DNA of 64,000 nucleotides from Oscillospiraceae bacterium (GCA_015069195.1 SVJA01000007.1:1-64000), one strand, 5' to 3'; positions 34,083 through 44,054 are shown, numbered from the stretch's first letter. Translations and numbers: made by a program. The notes: generated by a model from the sequence alone, not told the origin.

Positions 34083-35213
34083 TTATTTATCATATTGTTT
34101 TAATATTTCAAGTCTTCTGAAGAATATTTCACATTCTTTTTTATCAGAAAACCATTCTCTTTGTATTTCGGAAATTTTATTTAATCCAATATGTTTAACA
34201 GCATCAATTGCAGCTTCTCGTTGAGTAATTCTTTTATCGGTAGTCTGACATTTTGCTCCATCAATAGTGTCATATGATAAAAATGATTTATTAAAATCCA
34301 TCAGTGAATATAAACCTTGTAATTTGTTTGTGGAATTATCAACAAAGAAACCCCAATTTCCCCAATGCCGGTCTGTGTTTCCGATGAGATAGTCAACAAT
34401 ATTCATCATATAATAGGAGTAACTATCTTTTTTTAATACATAACTGAGGGTATCAATACCACGGTTTGTACAATACACCTCAATAAACTCATACGGCACT
34501 ATACTTATCATCTCAGATGTAATAATTTTACATTTTGATACCCTTAAATCATCAAAAAAAGCTTCTTGATAAGGAACATAATCAACTCTAAAGCAACCTG
34601 CTATTTTTGAAGCAAGTAGTTCAGCATCCACATCACGTTCATCACCATCTTTTAATAGATAAAAACTTCCGTTTTCTCTGATCCATGCCTTTGGTGCTAC
34701 TCCGGGAGTTCCCACATCTCCGGCAGCTTCTTTTGACATAAACAGCTCTGCATTCTGAAGAGTTATATCTTTTCCTCTCAAACTTACATCCGCAAATGCA
34801 TCAGAAAGAGAATGATTATATAAATTGAGTTCGGCAAAAGTCGTTTTCTCATTAGCTCTTCTAATCCAAAAAACATCTGTCAATGTAAGTCCATGATAAG
34901 AAACAGCAATCATTGCCCTATCTTTATCGGTTAGTGCCTGGCTTGCACCGATAGCACGCAGAATTTCTTTTGCATATTTTCTATCTAATGTCAAAACCCT
35001 TGAAGCACACCAATAGTAAAAATTATTTAAATTGTTAACCCTACTGTCAAAATCATTTGATTTTTCTAAATATAAGTTATATGGCATATATGAGGGATAA
35101 TTTATTGTACACCTTCCGTCTTCGTAAATACGAGCTACCCTACGCTCCTTATGCATTATATCAAAAAACTTCCAGCCCTTTTGCATTACTTCACGCTTAA
35201 TACATATGCCCAC
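34083..35213 (-). CDS. HipA-like kinase-fold protein, orphan
   Basis: The protein has 376 residues. The HipA-type fold is indicated by APKAWI, the lysine strand GSFYLLKDG (K about 188), the catalytic loop GNTDRHWGNWGFF (N279, D281, H283, N286) and the metal-binding LMDFNKSF (D306). HipA kinases phosphorylate translation factors such as tRNA synthetases and act as toxins with a HipB antitoxin. No HipB gene adjoins; the nearest XRE-like genes are 2 kb away on the other strand. The N-terminal 170 residues are not the usual HipA N-domain. The GTG at 35213 has GGGGTG five bases upstream. Confidence 0.75.
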   Translation of the reverse strand: MGICIKREVMQKGWKFFDIMHKERRVARIYEDGRCTINYPSYMPYNLYLEKSNDFDSRVNNLNNFYYWCASRVLTLDRKYAKEILRAIGASQALTDKDRAMIAVSYHGLTLTDVFWIRRANEKTTFAELNLYNHSLSDAFADVSLRGKDITLQNAELFMSKEAAGDVGTPGVAPKAWIRENGSFYLLKDGDERDVDAELLASKIAGCFRVDYVPYQEAFFDDLRVSKCKIITSEMISIVPYEFIEVYCTNRGIDTLSYVLKKDSYSYYMMNIVDYLIGNTDRHWGNWGFFVDNSTNKLQGLYSLMDFNKSFLSYDTIDGAKCQTTDKRITQREAAIDAVKHIGLNKISEIQREWFSDKKECEIFFRRLEILKQYDK

Positions 35214-35304
35214 AAAATCACCCCGCTAAAATGAACTTACACCGTTCTTATTTTATCATAATAAATTTACAAATTCCACAATCTTAAATTTTACAAAATC
35301 AGGC

Positions 35305-35964
35305 TTAACTAAACTTACTTTTCAAAAATGCCGTTATTTTATCCGCCAATATCACGTGGCCGGCATCATTCGGATGAAGTCCGTCAGGTACATATTTCTC
35401 TTGTATAATCGGAACAAGAGGCTGAAGACCGCTGTCTTTATATAAATCCAAAACAGGCAGTGCATAATACTCTGCTACCTCTCGGATGATATTCACATAA
35501 TCAATGAGCTTGACTGCCTTGGGTATACCGCCTTTAATCATGCAATTTTCTTCATCGCATCTGTGCAAAGGAGTTGCCACAACAATTTTTGAATCCGGGT
35601 ACTTTGTAATAAGCTTTGTAAACAACGTGTGAAGCGCACCGTAGAATGTATACGGATCTCTGTCCTCCATACAACCGATAGCAGCATCACCGTGACCGAA
35701 ATCGTTTGTACCTCCGAAAACAAAAACTATGTCTGCATCGTGTTCCATTTCAACTACCCTGTCGAGAAAGCACATATCCCAACGAGGCTCCGCCGAAGGT
35801 GCATGCTGATATGCAATCCTCGTACCGCCTATTCCGTAGTTATAACATACCGCACCCTCATTTTTTGAAATCAACTCCGTAAAACGATTTTCAATAGAGC
35901 TTGTGCCGTGACCTTCCGTAATACTATCCCCTAAAAAAACAATTTTTTTGTCTTTTAAATCCAT
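35305..35964 (-). CDS. SGNH/GDSL-family hydrolase
   Basis: The protein has 219 residues from the ATG at 35964 (AAGGGGAT eight bases upstream). Block I FLGDSITEGHG carries the catalytic serine. NYGIGGTR provides the oxyanion glycine, GGTNDFGHG the block III asparagine, and DGLHPNDAGH the catalytic Asp-His. There is no signal peptide, so it acts in the cytoplasm, perhaps as an esterase or acyl-group remover. It is the third gene of an apparent xpt/GDPD-PHP/SGNH unit. Confidence 0.9.
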   Translation of the reverse strand: MDLKDKKIVFLGDSITEGHGTSSIENRFTELISKNEGAVCYNYGIGGTRIAYQHAPSAEPRWDMCFLDRVVEMEHDADIVFVFGGTNDFGHGDAAIGCMEDRDPYTFYGALHTLFTKLITKYPDSKIVVATPLHRCDEENCMIKGGIPKAVKLIDYVNIIREVAEYYALPVLDLYKDSGLQPLVPIIQEKYVPDGLHPNDAGHVILADKITAFLKSKFS

Positions 35965-35991
35965 AATCATATCCCCTTAAAATCAGCAGTA

Positions 35992-37566
35992 TCATATCTC
36001 AATCGGATATGGTTTTCGCTTTTGGTAGTAATAAATGTTTTTAAAACCAATTCTTTTTATGGTTTCAATCGCCTCAACAAAACCAAACGAAGCATTTCCC
36101 GCAATGTGCGCATCAGAGCCCAATGTTATAAGATATCCGCCCAAGTCATAATACTTTTTAATTATTTCAATCGACGGCATAAAGTCACCCGTCAAAACCA
36201 ACGACGAAGTATTCACCTCAAGAGCAATTCCTTTTTTTATTATTTTTTTCAAAATCGTTTCTATCTTATCAGCATACCGCGATAACTCAATATCAATTTT
36301 GTACTTCCCGACAATGTAACGAAGCGGGCACGTAAGATGTGCCAATATATCAAAATCCGCGAAGTCGACCATCGTCAACACATCGTTAAAATATGCGTCA
36401 AGGAAACCGTATATCTCGTCCATATCGATCAAAGAAAAATCAATACCTGAATAAGCGCTTGTCATTTTCTTGTACTTCACCAGATGCACAGAACCGATGA
36501 TAACATCAAATTCAGCAAGCTTCATAACTTTTTCATACACATCGGGATACCAAAAGCTTTCACTTATCTCAACACCCGAAAGTATGAGGCACTTTTCACC
36601 GTACTTTTTATTCAACTCTCCTACCGTATTATAAGCATTTCGTATCGGAGTAAAAATATCGTATCTGTCAAAAGACGCCGTGTCGAAATGATCTGTCACC
36701 GCCATTATCCGGGTGCCTTTTTCAATCTGCGATAGGCACATATCTTCGATCCGGCAAACCGAATCGTGCGAACTTTCAGAATGTGTGTGCATATCGGCAC
36801 ACACGCCCTCAATCAATGTCGGTTTTATTTCACCGTTTGTTTCAATGACATCTGCACCGAGCTTCACTGCCGCCGATAACTCGCTGCTCCGAGACAAAAT
36901 CCACAGACCGAGCCTCGCATATTCCTTCACAAGCGCCGCAAACTGCTCATTTGCAAAAGGAACCTTAACCCACGCTGTTTTCTGACACTCAAAAGGCAAC
37001 CATACAGTAAGTCTTTCTTTCGGCAAAACAGCTCGTATGCTTTTCAGAATATTCTCTGTCACAATACCGTCATAGTGGAAGTGCATATCACGAAAAAACT
37101 CCGCTGCCTCAATAAGCTTTTCTGCATTATTAAATGTAAGACAAGCAGTTTCTTCAAATGGCTTTATTAACTCAAAAAGAGCCTTTTTCTGTCCCTCTGT
37201 AAAAGATTGAAACTTGTTATCTATTTTTAACAGAATGCCATTCTTTTGTGCCAGATTCAAAACATCTTCTAAAAGCGCAATTTTGGTTCCTTTAAACTTT
37301 TTTGCAAACCATACTCCGAAATCATATTCCAAAACTTCTTCATAAGTCATCTCATCTATTCGCACAGGCTCAGCAATAATACCACCGTCATTATGTCTTG
37401 CGGTACGGTTTATATTGGCATCGTGAAGCAAAACAAAGTGCATATCCTTTGTCACCCCTACATCCAGCTCTATAAGCTTATAACCCTGCTCAATAGCTGC
37501 CTCAAACGCAGGCATTGTGTTCTCCGGATTTTCTGTACTTACGCCTTTATGTGCCTGAAAAATCAT
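35992..37566 (-). CDS. fused glycerophosphodiester phosphodiesterase and PHP phosphoesterase
   Basis: The protein has 524 residues. The N-terminal half (1-250) is a GDPD domain: AHKGVSTENPENTMPAFEAA, IELDVGVTKD and VLLHD give the catalytic histidines (6 and 48) and metal residues. The invariant HRG arginine is lysine here. The C-terminal half (about 255-524) is a PHP domain: ADMHTHSESSHDS, VTDHFD, GVEISE and SDAH metal motifs, like histidinol-phosphatase HisK. A two-phosphoesterase fusion could process glycerophosphodiesters stepwise, though that is inference. It is 12 bases from xpt and 27 from the SGNH gene. Confidence 0.85.
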   Translation of the reverse strand: MIFQAHKGVSTENPENTMPAFEAAIEQGYKLIELDVGVTKDMHFVLLHDANINRTARHNDGGIIAEPVRIDEMTYEEVLEYDFGVWFAKKFKGTKIALLEDVLNLAQKNGILLKIDNKFQSFTEGQKKALFELIKPFEETACLTFNNAEKLIEAAEFFRDMHFHYDGIVTENILKSIRAVLPKERLTVWLPFECQKTAWVKVPFANEQFAALVKEYARLGLWILSRSSELSAAVKLGADVIETNGEIKPTLIEGVCADMHTHSESSHDSVCRIEDMCLSQIEKGTRIMAVTDHFDTASFDRYDIFTPIRNAYNTVGELNKKYGEKCLILSGVEISESFWYPDVYEKVMKLAEFDVIIGSVHLVKYKKMTSAYSGIDFSLIDMDEIYGFLDAYFNDVLTMVDFADFDILAHLTCPLRYIVGKYKIDIELSRYADKIETILKKIIKKGIALEVNTSSLVLTGDFMPSIEIIKKYYDLGGYLITLGSDAHIAGNASFGFVEAIETIKRIGFKNIYYYQKRKPYPIEI

Positions 37567-37578
37567 ATCTTGATACCC

Positions 37579-38163
37579 TCAGTTTTGCTCACGAAAAACT
37601 ATCTTTCCTGTTTCGTCGTCCATTGAGTCGACAATAGCCAGTGATTCTAATTTGTATCCGAGATTTCTTATAACACGACCGCCGATCTGGAAGCCTTTTT
37701 CTATTGCAATACCAAGACCCTCTACTGTCGCACCTGCATCCTCTGCAATCGATATGAGGCCTTGGAGAGCACAACCATTTGCAAGGAAGTCATCTATAAT
37801 CAAAATATGGTCATCTGCATTCAAAAACTTCTTTGATACTATGACCTGATTTTTATTTTTGTGAGTAAATGACTCAACCTCGGCAACATACATATCGCCG
37901 TCAATATTTATCGACTTTGACTTTTTAGCAAACACCATCGGCACACCGAATTCTTTTGCAACAAAGCACGCTATACCGATTCCGGAAGCCTCAATCGTCA
38001 AAACTTTCGTAACCTTTTTATCGGCAAAGCGGCGTTTAAATTCTCTGCCCATTTCCTCCATCAGAGATATATCCATCTGATGATTCAAAAAGCTGTCAAC
38101 TTTGAGAACATTTCCCTTCTTTACTATTCCGTCTTTTACTATTCTTTCTTCTAAAAAGTTCAT
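37579..38163 (-). CDS. xpt: xanthine phosphoribosyltransferase
   Basis: The protein has 194 residues. The type I PRTase loop [14 protein letters not shown] binds [23 protein letters not shown] and the opening [12 protein letters not shown] match Xpt. It converts xanthine and PRPP to XMP for purine salvage. The promoter at 38231-38259 gives a leader of about 60 bases with no purine-riboswitch core, unlike Bacillus xpt. It is the first gene of the unit with the GDPD-PHP fusion. Confidence 0.93.
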   Translation of the reverse strand: MNFLEERIVKDGIVKKGNVLKVDSFLNHQMDISLMEEMGREFKRRFADKKVTKVLTIEASGIGIACFVAKEFGVPMVFAKKSKSINIDGDMYVAEVESFTHKNKNQVIVSKKFLNADDHILIIDDFLANGCALQGLISIAEDAGATVEGLGIAIEKGFQIGGRVIRNLGYKLESLAIVDSMDDETGKIVFREQN

Positions 38164-38230
38164 TTTTTACACCGCCTGAAATAAATTTATTATCATTTTT
38201 CTGTTGAAACAAGTTTAAAAGTTGTCTGTA

Positions 38231-38259
38231 ATAATATCACACATGTAAAATTTTGTCAG
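38231..38259 (-). promoter_or_regulatory. sigma-A promoter of xpt
   Basis: On the minus strand CTGACA (38254-38259) and TATTAT (38231-38236) are 17 bases apart. The ATG of xpt follows about 68 bases downstream of the -10 box. Confidence 0.65.
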
Positions 38260-38288
38260 CAAATTCCTTTAAAGCAAATTGAATTAGT

Positions 38289-39311
38289 TTACTTCCAACT
38301 TAATTTTTTTGTACCTACATATTTTTTACACATATAATACAGATAGCTTATAATCACCGATAAAGCAGTCGTAAAAATAAAACTATCTAAACCGAATTGT
38401 TTCTTTCCGTATACACACAAATAATAAAATGTCCATATATACATGTGAATCAGGTATATGTCCGTACTCATAGTTCTGAGAATCGGATATATCAAGTGAT
38501 CTTTGAGATTTATATTGATAATAACTCCGAAAAGTGCAATCGATGTAAAAATTAATAAATAATTGCTGATTACAGAATTTGTCACAAAATAATTACCTGC
38601 AAAACACACTGCAAAAACTATTGCACAGATTTTCGGTGCTATCACTTTATGTGCCATATAAATTCCGATAGGCATGAAAATTAATCCCTGAAAAATTCTG
38701 CCGTTTGCTATCGTATATCCTATTATCTTTTTAGCCAATTCCAGAATATTTAAAGAAGAACTACTGGATACTGTAAGTTCATCTATACCAATGCTGATTA
38801 TACTGATCAAAGCACTTACAATGAGCATACCTATCGGTTTCACATTCATTCGCAACAATAACAAAACAAACAGGAATGCATAAATAGTGGACAGCAGATA
38901 CCATAAATGCCAAGAATTATAGTGTTCCCCGATAAAAACAAAATTTTTGATATAGTAAAAAATTGCTTTCGTAACAGAAGTATCCCATAAATAGTAGTCA
39001 TAAATTGCCAAAGGAAGATAAATAAGATTCCAAACAAAGTACATCCGTATAATTTTGGACAACTGCTTAAAAACAATTCTAATTTTCACTTCTTTTGGAT
39101 CATACTCCCGAAACTTTACAGCAAGAAGATAACCAGATGCCAGAAAGAAAAAAGGAACTGCCATAGACACTATCAAATCATAGATTGTCAATATACTATA
39201 ATTTTTGCAATGCCCCAAAGGACCCGTATGTATAGCAATAACACATATCGCCATAATAAACTTCGTTAAATCTATGCTATTTTTATTTGATGTAGTTTGT
39301 AATGTCCCCAT
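38289..39311 (-). CDS. acyltransferase 3 family membrane protein
   Basis: The protein has 340 residues and about ten hydrophobic helices. The N-terminal SIDLTKFIMAICVIAIHTGP with the conserved histidine and the following FFFLASGYLLAVKF are signatures of the acyltransferase 3 (OafA/WecH-like) family, which transfers acyl groups to cell-surface sugars. The acceptor is unknown. It starts five bases after the PlsC-like gene, so the two are probably co-transcribed. Confidence 0.85.
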   Translation of the reverse strand: MGTLQTTSNKNSIDLTKFIMAICVIAIHTGPLGHCKNYSILTIYDLIVSMAVPFFFLASGYLLAVKFREYDPKEVKIRIVFKQLSKIIRMYFVWNLIYLPLAIYDYYLWDTSVTKAIFYYIKNFVFIGEHYNSWHLWYLLSTIYAFLFVLLLLRMNVKPIGMLIVSALISIISIGIDELTVSSSSSLNILELAKKIIGYTIANGRIFQGLIFMPIGIYMAHKVIAPKICAIVFAVCFAGNYFVTNSVISNYLLIFTSIALFGVIININLKDHLIYPILRTMSTDIYLIHMYIWTFYYLCVYGKKQFGLDSFIFTTALSVIISYLYYMCKKYVGTKKLSWK

Positions 39312-39316
39312 TTAAT

Positions 39317-40588
39317 TTAACCTCTTCTGTGTTTCTTTTTCATCTTATACAGTTCTTCGGTTGCCAAACGAGCTTTAGTTACGGATATATTTTCTTTCGG
39401 GAAGCAGAAATAGGTAAACTCATTGTCACCTATTGCAATCACATCGCCGATTTCATACCAATAGTAATCAGAATATAAAGTATGTGAAAACGCAGGAGAC
39501 TGACTGTAATCTAACTTTCCGTCTGCCCCTACCAATCGGAATCCATCTAAGGTATGCATCAAACGACCGCTTCCGATCTTGCATACACCATTCAAATTTA
39601 CTTGAATGGCAATATCGACCTCGGTATCTAATGAATACGAGCCTTCTTCGAGTTCGGTCCGAACACATTCCCTTTGCCACTTGTACCAGTCCGGAATATG
39701 CGGATATTCTGTATCACCGACATCCGCTGATAACTGTCCGTATTCGTCCATCGTCCACTGCTTTTCACAAGCATGGCAAGTCAAGTAAATACCTTTTCCC
39801 TCCATCTGATTTTCAACACCGCAATGAGGACATTTGTAAAGTATTCTGTGCAATCCGTCTGCGCGGAAAGGCACGTCAATAGAAATCCGATTGTCTCTCT
39901 GCCATGCAAAATTATCAAAAGAAAATGAATCAGCAAGCAACGCATCCAGTTCATCCACCGATTTTTCTTTGACTTCTTCCGCAGTAGCGATACACTTTAC
40001 ATGCGCACTGACTTTTACATCACGAATTTGCAGCATATTGTAAAGCGGATCTCGATGGAAGGCACCCTGTGTGATAACTGTTACGACCGGTACACCAAGA
40101 CGTTTCATCAATATTCCCAATTTTCTCGGCATGGTTGTGGCACAACCGTCAAATGAATAGCCTGCCTCAGGATACATCAAAACGCTGGTTTTATTTTTCT
40201 TCAGCATATATTCAATATCTTTTATCAGAGTCATATCAGGAACATATTTACGAGTCGGAGTACATCCTAACAGACGCATAAGTTTTCCCAGAATACCGCT
40301 CATAGCATCAACAGATGTAACAATTCCCATTTTTTTAGGGTAAAAAATTCCGTAAGCAAGTTTCATATCGGTAAAACTTGAATGGTTCATTAAAATTAAG
40401 CACGGCTGATCTTTTACCAAATCCATGCGTTCGGTTGTATATGAAAACTTTATCCGGCTGAGTGTAGGCGCACATATAATACGAACAAGAGTTGTAAGCC
40501 ACAGTTGCGGTTTTAACGGTTTCTTATGTTTAAGTCTGGGTAATTTCAGAACTTCTTCATAAGACATTTCTTTTACGTTAATTTTCAT
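39317..40588 (-). CDS. PlsC-like acyltransferase with C-terminal zinc ribbon
   Basis: The protein has 423 residues. The acyltransferase domain has MNHSSFTD (the HxxxxD catalytic motif) and later MYPEAGYSFDG, corresponding to PlsC block III. A zinc-ribbon (CPHCG, 16 residues, CHAC) lies about residues 250-275, then a 150-residue C-terminal region follows. The family acylates lysophosphatidate-like acceptors; the extra C-terminal part suggests another substrate or regulation. The ATG at 40588 is preferred (GAGG eight bases upstream). Confidence 0.85.
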   Translation of the reverse strand: MKINVKEMSYEEVLKLPRLKHKKPLKPQLWLTTLVRIICAPTLSRIKFSYTTERMDLVKDQPCLILMNHSSFTDMKLAYGIFYPKKMGIVTSVDAMSGILGKLMRLLGCTPTRKYVPDMTLIKDIEYMLKKNKTSVLMYPEAGYSFDGCATTMPRKLGILMKRLGVPVVTVITQGAFHRDPLYNMLQIRDVKVSAHVKCIATAEEVKEKSVDELDALLADSFSFDNFAWQRDNRISIDVPFRADGLHRILYKCPHCGVENQMEGKGIYLTCHACEKQWTMDEYGQLSADVGDTEYPHIPDWYKWQRECVRTELEEGSYSLDTEVDIAIQVNLNGVCKIGSGRLMHTLDGFRLVGADGKLDYSQSPAFSHTLYSDYYWYEIGDVIAIGDNEFTYFCFPKENISVTKARLATEELYKMKKKHRRG

Positions 40589-40617
40589 CAATTAAACCTC
40601 ATTCAATTTGATAGTTC

Positions 40618-42453
40618 TCAGCATTTTATCCACGCTTCCGTAAGTGATGAGTCATTCCATGTTTTTCCGGCACTTCCGTAGTCAACCATATCCATTACAC
40701 GATCTCCGACAGTAACATCAGCACGGAACAAGCAATCAAAATCATTGCTTATTTTCCGTGAAACACTTAACGTATCAGAAAGTTCAACTTTAGTGCCTGC
40801 ATCTGAAATCTGCAGATCTCTTGCCAGAACCAGAGGTCCGTACAAAACCGCAAAATAATTCTTTGATTCTTCTTTTCCCTCTACACCGCACGGTCGGACG
40901 ATACGAGGATTCATATCAAATTCAATTTCTATCACATCACCGTCTGTCCAGTTTCTGCAAAGAGAAACATAGAAACTTTCAGTGTCACAGATATCTATCG
41001 GTTGCTCTGTTTTGTTTACAAAAATCTTGCTGTTTGTACCAGAAAATGCAGGAATTCTTATAAGAAGCTCGTTTGCATCCGGATTTGCTTTTTCGATAAC
41101 TATTTTTACATTTCCGCAGGTAGGATATTCAGTTTCCACAGTGAATTTGAAACCGTTTATTTCAGCACGCCCTGCTTCGTAATAGTTCACGGCAACACCC
41201 TTTTGCGTAGCAGTAAAGGCAGTAAGTAACGGCAAAGAAGTACCAGCAGCACCGATTGCCGCACAGCAGCCGTAATATTTACCGGGAGCAATATCTTTGT
41301 AACCGCCTATAAAACGGCCTCTTTTACCGATAGTAAGAGGGCTGTAACTGTCAAACATAAATCCGCCGTTTTCAGAACGTTTTTTGTTATTTATTGCACC
41401 GTGAAGTGCATTGTACAAAGAGAGTTCTATGTAGTCTGCATATTTCGCATCACCTGTCAGAAGAAGCAACTGGTTGCAAAGCTTCATCCAAGTTACCGTT
41501 ACGCAAGTCTCCTGCATAATTCCGGTATAGTCAGTGTCGGTCTGGGTTGCTGCGGAATGATTAAATAACTCGTGTTCACAACCTGCACAGCCGATAACCG
41601 TAATATCACTTTCTTTCACACGGTCAACAAATTTTATGACAGCGTCTTTCCACTTTTCTTCGCCTGTTACTCTGTAATACTCCAACAGGCCTTCAAAGCA
41701 AGACATCATTTCGTAGGCTTTCGTAACGGGATACTGATACGGCATCAGCTTATCTTCCAGCGCAAGTGCAAAAATGTTTACATTACTGTTAAGCAAAAAG
41801 TCAATTATGTACTGTGCAAACTCAATATACATCTCTTTGCCGGTGATATTGTACATACGCATAACCGGCTCTAAAATCGACGCGGAATTTATACCGCCCC
41901 AACACTCAGATGTCTTTGAAAGGTCTCTTTTTTCACCACCGCCGACACGCTCAATGATATAATCAAGATGTCTTGTAAGCGCAACAATAATTCTGTCCTT
42001 CATCTCCTCGTCGCGACAAATCTCATGAAAATGCAAAAATCCGAGCAATACATATTTTCTGCTCCACATATCCCATCCGTCAAGTTCACATTCAACGCTG
42101 TATGTGGAAAACCGACCCGAACTCTCCTGGCGGGACAACATTTGCTCCGCAACTTTGTAAAGCAATTCGTATAATGCTTCATTTGATGTGTATTGATATG
42201 TCATACAAGCACCGCGCATCATTTTACCTAAGTATTCACCGCGCCAGCCTTTGTCGGCATCATCTACCGAATTACCAAACTGCTCGATAAATAAAAACCA
42301 CTCATCTTCGTTAAAAAGTTGATTTTCTTCAATAAATCGAGCCTGCATGTCCATAATTCCGTTGAACTTTCGTCCGTGTGTCACATCAATTATCTGCGCA
42401 TCAGTTTTTGCCCTGTTTCCGTATTGATTGCTATTTAAAAATACATTTTTCAC
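40618..42453 (-). CDS. GH127-family (DUF1680) glycoside hydrolase, putative beta-L-arabinofuranosidase
   Basis: The protein has 611 residues, without signal peptide. The GH127 zinc/nucleophile site is recognisable: MQETCV (E315, C317) and YYGCCAAIGA (C396, C397), matching the Glu-Cys-Cys-Cys set of Bifidobacterium HypBA1. The N-terminal (alpha/alpha)6 barrel is followed by beta-sandwich domains. It likely removes beta-L-arabinofuranose or a similar sugar from imported oligosaccharides. No transporter or other glycosidase adjoins. An XRE-membrane regulator lies upstream on the same strand. Confidence 0.87.
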   Translation of the reverse strand: MKNVFLNSNQYGNRAKTDAQIIDVTHGRKFNGIMDMQARFIEENQLFNEDEWFLFIEQFGNSVDDADKGWRGEYLGKMMRGACMTYQYTSNEALYELLYKVAEQMLSRQESSGRFSTYSVECELDGWDMWSRKYVLLGFLHFHEICRDEEMKDRIIVALTRHLDYIIERVGGGEKRDLSKTSECWGGINSASILEPVMRMYNITGKEMYIEFAQYIIDFLLNSNVNIFALALEDKLMPYQYPVTKAYEMMSCFEGLLEYYRVTGEEKWKDAVIKFVDRVKESDITVIGCAGCEHELFNHSAATQTDTDYTGIMQETCVTVTWMKLCNQLLLLTGDAKYADYIELSLYNALHGAINNKKRSENGGFMFDSYSPLTIGKRGRFIGGYKDIAPGKYYGCCAAIGAAGTSLPLLTAFTATQKGVAVNYYEAGRAEINGFKFTVETEYPTCGNVKIVIEKANPDANELLIRIPAFSGTNSKIFVNKTEQPIDICDTESFYVSLCRNWTDGDVIEIEFDMNPRIVRPCGVEGKEESKNYFAVLYGPLVLARDLQISDAGTKVELSDTLSVSRKISNDFDCLFRADVTVGDRVMDMVDYGSAGKTWNDSSLTEAWIKC

Positions 42454-42568
42454 AAGATCGACCTCCTTGCATCTATTGCTATTGTAACTAACATATTAAC
42501 GATTTTCAACTTTTTTGATAATTACGATTAGTATTATGACTGTACGTACTCATCTGTGACCGTTTTGA

Positions 42569-43183
42569 TCACTCTGCCCTCACATATCTAAAAAGCAACA
42601 ACCCCTTTATTACCGTGAGCAGAAACATCACTACCACGGCATACGGTTCTCTTGCAAGTGCCAAAAGCAAAACTGCTGCAACACCGATCAGTATCGAGCA
42701 GACAGTCAAAATTTTTTGACTTTTCACAATTTTTAATTGTGTAAATAAGATTTTAAGAATTCCGAGTAAAACAAGTGCTATAAACATACCCCAATATATA
42801 AAACGATTAAACGCAGCGGTCTCGGTATACGCGAACAGATTTACCGAATAAATGTATCCATCCGAAGTTTTTGAATACAGCGGCAATATAATGAGCAAAA
42901 AAGAAAAGACATCGACTATTCCAAACAATAAATTGCACATGTTACGGATATTAGTTTTATTCTCCTTTTCAGCGATTGATATCAATTTTTCTCCGGACAG
43001 CAAATCGTCAATTGACACCGAAAAATAGTTTGATATTTCTTTCAACGAATCAATGCTCGGATAACCTCTGCCCGATTCCCACTTTGAAACGGCGGTTCTG
43101 GATACATACAATGCTTCCGCGAGTTCTTCCTGCGTAAGACATCTGTTCTTTCTTAACTCCTGAAGTTTTTCACCAAATTCCAT
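42569..43183 (-). CDS. XRE-family regulator with membrane domain
   Basis: The protein has 204 residues from the ATG at 43183 (GGAGG seven bases upstream). Residues 4-60 are a clear HTH_3 domain: LRKNRCLTQEELAEALYVSRTAVSKWESGRGYPS is the helix-turn-helix stretch, spread over about 34 residues. The C-terminal part has four hydrophobic helices. Membrane-tethered XRE regulators of this type are common in Firmicutes. Its targets are unknown; the PAP2 gene lies 15 bases upstream. Confidence 0.85.
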   Translation of the reverse strand: MEFGEKLQELRKNRCLTQEELAEALYVSRTAVSKWESGRGYPSIDSLKEISNYFSVSIDDLLSGEKLISIAEKENKTNIRNMCNLLFGIVDVFSFLLIILPLYSKTSDGYIYSVNLFAYTETAAFNRFIYWGMFIALVLLGILKILFTQLKIVKSQKILTVCSILIGVAAVLLLALAREPYAVVVMFLLTVIKGLLLFRYVRAE

Positions 43184-43198
43184 AGTCAATCCTCCGAC

Positions 43199-43858
43199 TC
43201 AATTTTCTTTATTATAAATCAAAACAATCGCTTTATAAACACAAAACATCCCTGCGCTGAGCAGAACAGAGCCAACAATATCCGTAAACCAATGCACACC
43301 GGAAATCAGTCTGCCTATTACCATAAAAATTGAAAACGTCATTACAGAAAATATTATAATCTTTTTGATCATCAAATTTTTCAATCTGCGATTTATCTGG
43401 AAAATAAGTGTCGGCATGACGCTCAACACAAGCAAGGTAGTCGATGAAGGATACGAAGCTTCCCTAAAACCCTCTATCAATATCGGTCTGTAATTTATCT
43501 GAACCATCTCAAAAACAAGATAACAAAAAATAACAATCACATAGTAAATACCCAAAAGTAAGATGTCGAAATCGACTTTAATCAGGCTTTTTCTGCTGAC
43601 AAGTTGTGTAAGACCCAACACAGCAAACACCATACAAATAAACACCGGAAGAAGCCCAAGCCAATCTGTGATGTAATATACTGACATATGAACTCCGGTG
43701 AATTTGTGAAAACAACAATTTAATGTCGCAAAACCAACTTCAGCTTCGGTTTGCCCTGCAACCTGCACATCTATCGTTTGAATTAACAATGTCCACAGCA
43801 CAAACAATAGAATAAATATGACACCTATAAGCAATAATCTTTTTCCGTTTCTTATCAT
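43199..43858 (-). CDS. PAP2-superfamily membrane phosphatase
   Basis: The protein has 219 residues with about six membrane helices. The PAP2 signatures are SYPSSTTLL (PSxH-like motif with Ser-Ser-Thr in place of SGH) and GRLISGVHWFTDIVGS (SRxxxxxHxxxD). The catalytic histidine is retained in GVHW. It probably dephosphorylates a lipid phosphate or pyrophosphate at the membrane. It begins the unit that continues with the XRE-membrane gene. Confidence 0.85.
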   Translation of the reverse strand: MIRNGKRLLLIGVIFILLFVLWTLLIQTIDVQVAGQTEAEVGFATLNCCFHKFTGVHMSVYYITDWLGLLPVFICMVFAVLGLTQLVSRKSLIKVDFDILLLGIYYVIVIFCYLVFEMVQINYRPILIEGFREASYPSSTTLLVLSVMPTLIFQINRRLKNLMIKKIIIFSVMTFSIFMVIGRLISGVHWFTDIVGSVLLSAGMFCVYKAIVLIYNKEN

Positions 43859-44054
43859 TTTCCAAGTCCTCTCTTTTTAGCAATTTAACTTGATTCAAAA
43901 CTATCAAAGGACTAAAAAAACTTAAATAAACTTATTTTCACATTGATGATACTTATGGTATCACTGCAGAGTTTCATCACGTTCGCAAGATTTTATCAAT
44001 TTAATAACTCTCGGACTGTTATATCTTTGCATTATAATCATATTCTCGTTTATT

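Noticed and set aside
38164-38288. Purine riboswitch upstream of xpt
   Set aside because: Bacillus xpt has one, but the leader here is only about 60 bases and lacks the conserved three-way-junction core.
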